Shown piece after piece: positions 60,652 through 64,000 of a DNA stretch of 64,000 nt. This stretch comes from JBBSHE01 sp038253325 (lineage in GTDB: Bacteria; Actinomycetota; Actinomycetes; Propionibacteriales; Nocardioidaceae): positions 9,144-73,143 of the forward strand of contig JBBSHE010000010.1 of assembly GCA_038253325.1 (NCBI GenBank). Reading direction: 5' to 3'. Each line of letters starts with the position of its first letter. The stretch's first letter is position 1. The notes beneath the pieces are model-generated. The model did not search any database. It was given only the letters and a program-made list of their open reading frames with translations, and was not told the origin of the DNA. Position numbers and translations under genes: made by a program.

Positions 60652-62325
60652 TCAGCCCGCGAGGGCTTCGGCGGCAGCGGCTCGGGCGGTCGCGGGGTCG
60701 TCGGCCGCCAGCACGGCGGCGGCCGATGCCCTGCACTGCTCCCGCGTGACCCTCGCGAGTCTTGCTCCGACGCTCCCGACGGCCGACGCCGCCATCGACA
60801 ACGACGAGATACCGAGGCCGACGAGAACGCATGCCATCAACGGGTCGGCGGCCGCCTCACCGCATACTCCGACCGGCTTGTCGACCGCGGCACCGGCTCT
60901 GGCGGCGGTGGCAACCAGCGACACGACAGCGGGCTGCCAGAAGTCCGCGAGGTGCGCGAGCTCCCCGGAGAGCCGGTCGGCCGCCATCGTGTACTGCGCG
61001 AGGTCGTTCGTGCCGATCGACAAGAAGTCGACATGCTCCAGCATTCGGTCGGCCAGCAGCGCGGCACCGGGCACCTCGATCATCACGCCGGCCGTCAGCC
61101 CTCGCGTACGGACCTGTTCGGCGAAGTCCCGCGCTTCGGCAGCCGTCGACACCATCGGTGCCATCACCCACGGCTTGCTCTGCGTCGCCTCGCCAGCTCG
61201 TACGATCGCGTCGAGCTGACGGGTCATCAGCCCGCGGTTTGCCCAGGACAGCCGTACGCCGCGAACCCCGAGCGCCGGGTTGTGCTCATCGGGCACGCTT
61301 GCGAACGCCATCGGCTTGTCGGATCCGGCGTCGAGCGTACGGACCACAACCTTGCGACCCGCGAATGCGGCGAACACCTGCTGGTAGATCTCGGCTTGTT
61401 CGTCGACGGTCGGCTCGGCATCGCGACCGAGGAAAGCAAGCTCGGTGCGGAACAGACCGACCCCTTCGCTCGGACCGTCCGCCGCCTTGCGTGCCGAGGC
61501 GGCGTCCTGCACATTGGCGAGCACGGCGACCGCGAGTCCGTCGACGGTGGTCCCCGGCCCGGCGTAGGTCGCCGCCGCCTTACGCTCGAGGTTGTCACGC
61601 GCGACGAGCTCCGCGGCCTGATCGGCTTCCGGCCGGATGACGATCTTGCCGGCACCCCCGTCCACCAGCACGACGGTCCCCGCCTCGATGTCATCCACGT
61701 CGGCGGCCACGACGCACGGGATCCCGAGCTGCCGGGCGATGATCGCCGTGTGGCTGGTCGCCCCGCCCAGGCTCGTCACGAGCGCGAGGATCCTGGCCGG
61801 GTCGAGACCGGCCGTGTCGACGGGCGCGAGGTCGACGGCAAGGAGGATCGACGGCTCGTCCGGCGTCGGCATCCCCGGTTCTGGACGCCCGAGCAGCTCG
61901 GCGACGACCCGGCCGCCGAGGTCGCGAAGGTCGGTAGCCCGTTCGGCCACGATCCCGCCGGCTCCCGCCAGCATCGCGGCGAAGTTGTCGACTGCCGCGA
62001 TCGTCGCCGCCTCGGCGGACGAACCTGCCGCGATCTGTTTACGCACACCCTTGGTGAGCCCACGGTCGGTCACCAGATCGACCTGGGCACTCAGCACCTC
62101 AGCTGCCGGTCCCGAGGCCACCTGCTGGCGCTCCCGGAGCCGGTCGGCGACCACGGCGACTGCCTGGTCGTACCGTCCCTGCTCCGCCTCCGGCGGCGCG
62201 GACGATGTCGCCGGCACATCCGCCGGGTCGGGCCCCGGCGACGGACGTACGACTGGTCCGACACCGATCCCAGGAACGACGGGCGTACCGAGTCGGGTCT
62301 CGGACGAGGTGACGGTGGCACTCAT
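60652..62325 (-). CDS. ptsI: Phosphoenolpyruvate--protein phosphotransferase (enzyme I)
   Basis: The protein has 557 residues. The phosphorylated His lies in SLGGATSHTAIIARQLGIPC (about residue 192); PEP-binding FRTELAFLGRD, MIEVPGAALLAD, FLSIGTNDLAQYTM and Cys in GVCGEAAADP (about 488) complete the enzyme. It starts the sugar phosphotransferase cascade by passing phosphate to HPr. No HPr or EII gene is next to it, so those must be elsewhere. It is inserted in the conserved truB-ribF junction. The ATG at 62325 is used. Confidence 0.94.
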   Translation of the reverse strand: MSATVTSSETRLGTPVVPGIGVGPVVRPSPGPDPADVPATSSAPPEAEQGRYDQAVAVVADRLRERQQVASGPAAEVLSAQVDLVTDRGLTKGVRKQIAAGSSAEAATIAAVDNFAAMLAGAGGIVAERATDLRDLGGRVVAELLGRPEPGMPTPDEPSILLAVDLAPVDTAGLDPARILALVTSLGGATSHTAIIARQLGIPCVVAADVDDIEAGTVVLVDGGAGKIVIRPEADQAAELVARDNLERKAAATYAGPGTTVDGLAVAVLANVQDAASARKAADGPSEGVGLFRTELAFLGRDAEPTVDEQAEIYQQVFAAFAGRKVVVRTLDAGSDKPMAFASVPDEHNPALGVRGVRLSWANRGLMTRQLDAIVRAGEATQSKPWVMAPMVSTAAEARDFAEQVRTRGLTAGVMIEVPGAALLADRMLEHVDFLSIGTNDLAQYTMAADRLSGELAHLADFWQPAVVSLVATAARAGAAVDKPVGVCGEAAADPLMACVLVGLGISSLSMAASAVGSVGARLARVTREQCRASAAAVLAADDPATARAAAAEALAG

Positions 62326-62342
62326 GGCAAACCACACGCTAG

Positions 62343-62397
62343 GCCCAATGGCTGGGACTTCGCGACGTACTACCTCGCGAAGTCCCAGCCATTGGGC
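62343..62397. repeat. REP-like palindrome, copy B (perfect)
   Basis: Two perfect 23-base inverted arms (starting GCCCAATGGCTGGGACTTCG) flank a nine-base loop, CGTACTACC. It fills nearly the whole 77-base gap between truB and ptsI. Its reverse complement aligns with copy A at 39651 in both arms and loop (GGTAGTA). No T-tract is present. Confidence 0.92.
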
Positions 62398-62402
62398 TTG
62401 GT

Positions 62403-63278
62403 TCAGGGCGAGAAGACGGCGACCGCTTTGGCAACCGGTCCGTGCTGCGCGTACAGCGCGATGAACTCCCCGCCCGACGTCAGCACCGCCACCGGACCCG
62501 GACTGCCGAGCCGGATGTGCAGCTGCCGGCCGTTGCGCGCAGCGGGCACGGCGTCGCCGACGAGCTCGTACGTCGCGAAGTTCTCAGCCGCGACGTGATC
62601 GAGGTCGACGACGTCCAACGAGCGCTCGAGCTCCTCCAGCCGGTGGGCGGCCCGTAGGTCGTACCTCCCCGACCGAGTCCGGCGCAGCCGGGTCAGGTGC
62701 CCTCCGACGCCGAGTGCCGCACCGAGATCACGGGCCAGCGCACGAACGTACGTCCCCGCGGTGCACTCGACGTGTACGTCGACGTCGACCAACACCGCCT
62801 GACGCGCGATGGTGTCGACGACGAACTCATGGACCGTGACCGGGCGCGGCGCGATCTCGACCAACTCATCGTCGCGAACGCGTTTGTACGCGCGTCGTCC
62901 GTCGACCTTGATCGCCGACACGCTCGACGGGACCTGTTCGAGCTCACCGGTGAGGGCGGCCACGGCGCGCCGGATCGCCTCGTCGCTCAGACCGGATGCC
63001 TCGCGTTCGGCGACGACCTCGCCGTCGGCGTCGTCTGTCTGTGTCGCCTGCCCGAGCCGGATGGTCGCGTCGTACGCCTTCGTGTGCCCGGACAGGTGTC
63101 CGAGCAGCCGGGTCGCGCGTCCCAGCCCGAGAACGAGCACCCCCGTCGCCAGCGGGTCGAGCGTCCCCGCGTGACCGACCTTGCGCGTGTCGGCGATCCG
63201 CCGGACCCGCGACACCACGTCGTGCGAGGTCCAGCCCGGCGGCTTGTCGACGACGACGAGGCCGTCAGCGGTTGCCAT
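62403..63278 (-). CDS. truB: tRNA pseudouridine(55) synthase TruB
   Basis: The protein has 291 residues. The catalytic Asp41 lies in VGHAGTLDPLATGVLVLGLG; KAYDATIRLGQATQTDDADG and a C-terminal domain follow. It makes pseudouridine 55 in tRNA. The ATG at 63278 is preceded by GAGGGTG and overlaps rbfA by 14 bases. Further in-frame ATGs occur upstream in each copy of a 33-base repeat, so several alternative starts exist. Confidence 0.94.
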   Translation of the reverse strand: MATADGLVVVDKPPGWTSHDVVSRVRRIADTRKVGHAGTLDPLATGVLVLGLGRATRLLGHLSGHTKAYDATIRLGQATQTDDADGEVVAEREASGLSDEAIRRAVAALTGELEQVPSSVSAIKVDGRRAYKRVRDDELVEIAPRPVTVHEFVVDTIARQAVLVDVDVHVECTAGTYVRALARDLGAALGVGGHLTRLRRTRSGRYDLRAAHRLEELERSLDVVDLDHVAAENFATYELVGDAVPAARNGRQLHIRLGSPGPVAVLTSGGEFIALYAQHGPVAKAVAVFSP

Positions 63279-63858
63279 CACCCTCGGTGAGCCCCACCGG
63301 ACCGGCGACATCACCCTCGGTGAGCCCCACCGGACCGGCGACATCATCCCCGGTGAGCCCCACCGGACCGGCGACATCATCCCCGGTGAGCGCCACCGGG
63401 TCCGCACCATCGCGTTCGGCGAGGCCGGCCGGGTCCATGTCGTCGTCGGGATGCTTGTACGGATCGGCGTCACCCGCATACGTCGCATTCGTCGCCGACT
63501 CCGCAACGGCCTGGTCACTGGCCCGCGCCCGGGCCAGCAGGTCCTCGATGTGCGAGGCGGACTCGGGCAACGCATCGAGCACGAACTCGACGGAGGGGGT
63601 GTGACGCATGCCGAGCTGTCGGCCGATCTCGGACCGGATCAGACCCTTCGCGCTGGCGAGGGCGGCGCCGGAGGCTGCGCGCTCGTCCTCGTCGCCGAGC
63701 ACCGTGTAGAAGACGCTGGCGTTCTGGAGGTCGCCGGTGATCCGCACATCGGTGACGGTCACGAAACCGAGCCGCTGGTCCTTCACCCGCCGCTCGAGCA
63801 TCTCCGCGACGATCACCCGGATCCGGTCGGCAACCTTGCGGGCGCGTCCCGAGGACAT
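63265..63858 (-). CDS. rbfA: Ribosome-binding factor RbfA with a repetitive C-terminal tail
   Basis: The protein has 197 residues, against 120-150 usually. The KH-like core runs to about residue 120 (RARKVADRIRVIVAEMLERR, then FVTVTDVRITGDLQNASVFY). After it comes an acidic tail with an 11-residue repeat (GDDVAGPVGLT). RbfA assists late 16S rRNA maturation at the 5' helix. The ATG at 63858 follows GAGGGGAG by seven bases. Its last bases overlap truB. Confidence 0.93.
   Translation of the reverse strand: MSSGRARKVADRIRVIVAEMLERRVKDQRLGFVTVTDVRITGDLQNASVFYTVLGDEDERAASGAALASAKGLIRSEIGRQLGMRHTPSVEFVLDALPESASHIEDLLARARASDQAVAESATNATYAGDADPYKHPDDDMDPAGLAERDGADPVALTGDDVAGPVGLTGDDVAGPVGLTEGDVAGPVGLTEGDGNR
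63278..63399 (-). repeat. 33-bp tandem repeat spanning the rbfA end and truB start
   Basis: Units begin near 63286, 63319, 63352 and 63385 with core GGTGAGCCCCACCGGACCGG. The period keeps both frames open: it adds GDDVAGPVGLT to RbfA, and in the truB frame gives SPVRWGSP with a Met in each unit. Copies differ at one or two bases. Confidence 0.9.
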
Positions 63859-64000
63859 GGCTTCGCTCCCCTCTCGTCGTACGGTCGCCATGGTTCCGAC
63901 TTGTCGGGTCGTCACGGGGTCGGGGCCCCCGGGCGGACCCCCAAGTCGGCGCAGGGGCGGGGGGTGGGTCGGCGCGCGGACCGCTCGCATTAGTGCTCGA

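Noticed and set aside
60016..62598. Plus-strand open frame of 860 codons opposite ribF and ptsI
   Set aside because: It is antisense to two well-identified genes, has no family motifs and reflects the third-position G+C bias that keeps complementary frames open.
1..64000. tRNA, rRNA or integrase-linked attachment sites
   Set aside because: No cloverleaf-like gene, rRNA segment, integrase or transposase was found, so the accessory parts cannot be called an integrated element.

Overview
The window is about 70% G+C. It carries blocks typical of Actinomycetota: an rbfA-truB-ribF-rpsO-pnp-M16 peptidase-dapB arrangement, a thyA-dfrA-dapA-rnj-ftsK-rimO-pgsA-cinA-clgR block, a SigE-type sigma factor and a paaABCDE operon. 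Many genes start with GTG, overlap as GTGA or ATGA, or look leaderless, as is common in these bacteria. A soil or plant-associated actinobacterium, perhaps near Propionibacteriales, fits the content. The order is inference only; no rRNA or tRNA gene is present.

Region 1 (1-19222) is catabolic. A partial fumarylacetoacetate-hydrolase-family gene and a DinB-like gene converge on a five-gene minus-strand operon: SnoaL-like protein, GH78 alpha-L-rhamnosidase, SMP-30-type lactonase, R. etli-type asparaginase and S9 peptidase. That operon has a visible promoter and is divergent from a metallo-beta-lactamase-fold gene. Next comes a minus-strand set (class III aminotransferase, SDR dehydrogenase, IlvD/EDD dehydratase), divergent from a GntR-type regulator, then a complete peptide/nickel-type ABC importer. 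Sugar-lactone, dehydratase, dehydrogenase and FAH-family enzymes together suggest use of plant-derived sugar acids.

Region 2 (19223-31153) holds a VOC protein, an ECF sigma factor overlapping a membrane-anchored Asp-box propeller protein, a 68-residue protein, the large helicase Lhr, a repeat-filled 400 bp spacer, and clgR, cinA, pgsA and rimO.

Region 3 (31154-45330) holds an unusual PH-like/RodZ-like fusion, ftsK, a polytopic membrane protein, RNase J, dapA, dfrA and thyA, then the phenylacetyl-CoA epoxidase operon paaABCDE, all on the minus strand.

Region 4 (45331-53967) is accessory: a frameshifted methyltransferase, a GNAT enzyme, an MFS transporter, and a four-gene operon of sigma factor, small linker protein, subtilisin-like protease and TPR-CHAT protease. 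The operon recalls the protease-sigma logic of type III-E CRISPR loci, but there is no CRISPR array or effector. It is the best candidate here for a little-described regulatory or defence system.

Region 5 (53968-64000) holds dapB, a FAS1 remnant, an M16 peptidase, pnp, rpsO, ribF, ptsI, truB and rbfA.

Repeats are the second theme. There is a palindromic REP-like element in two copies, a separate near-perfect palindrome between pgsA and rimO, a repeat family shared between the lhr-clgR spacer and the coding sequence of paaC, and in-frame tandem repeats that lengthen Lhr, RodZ, PaaC, RbfA and the S8 peptidase.
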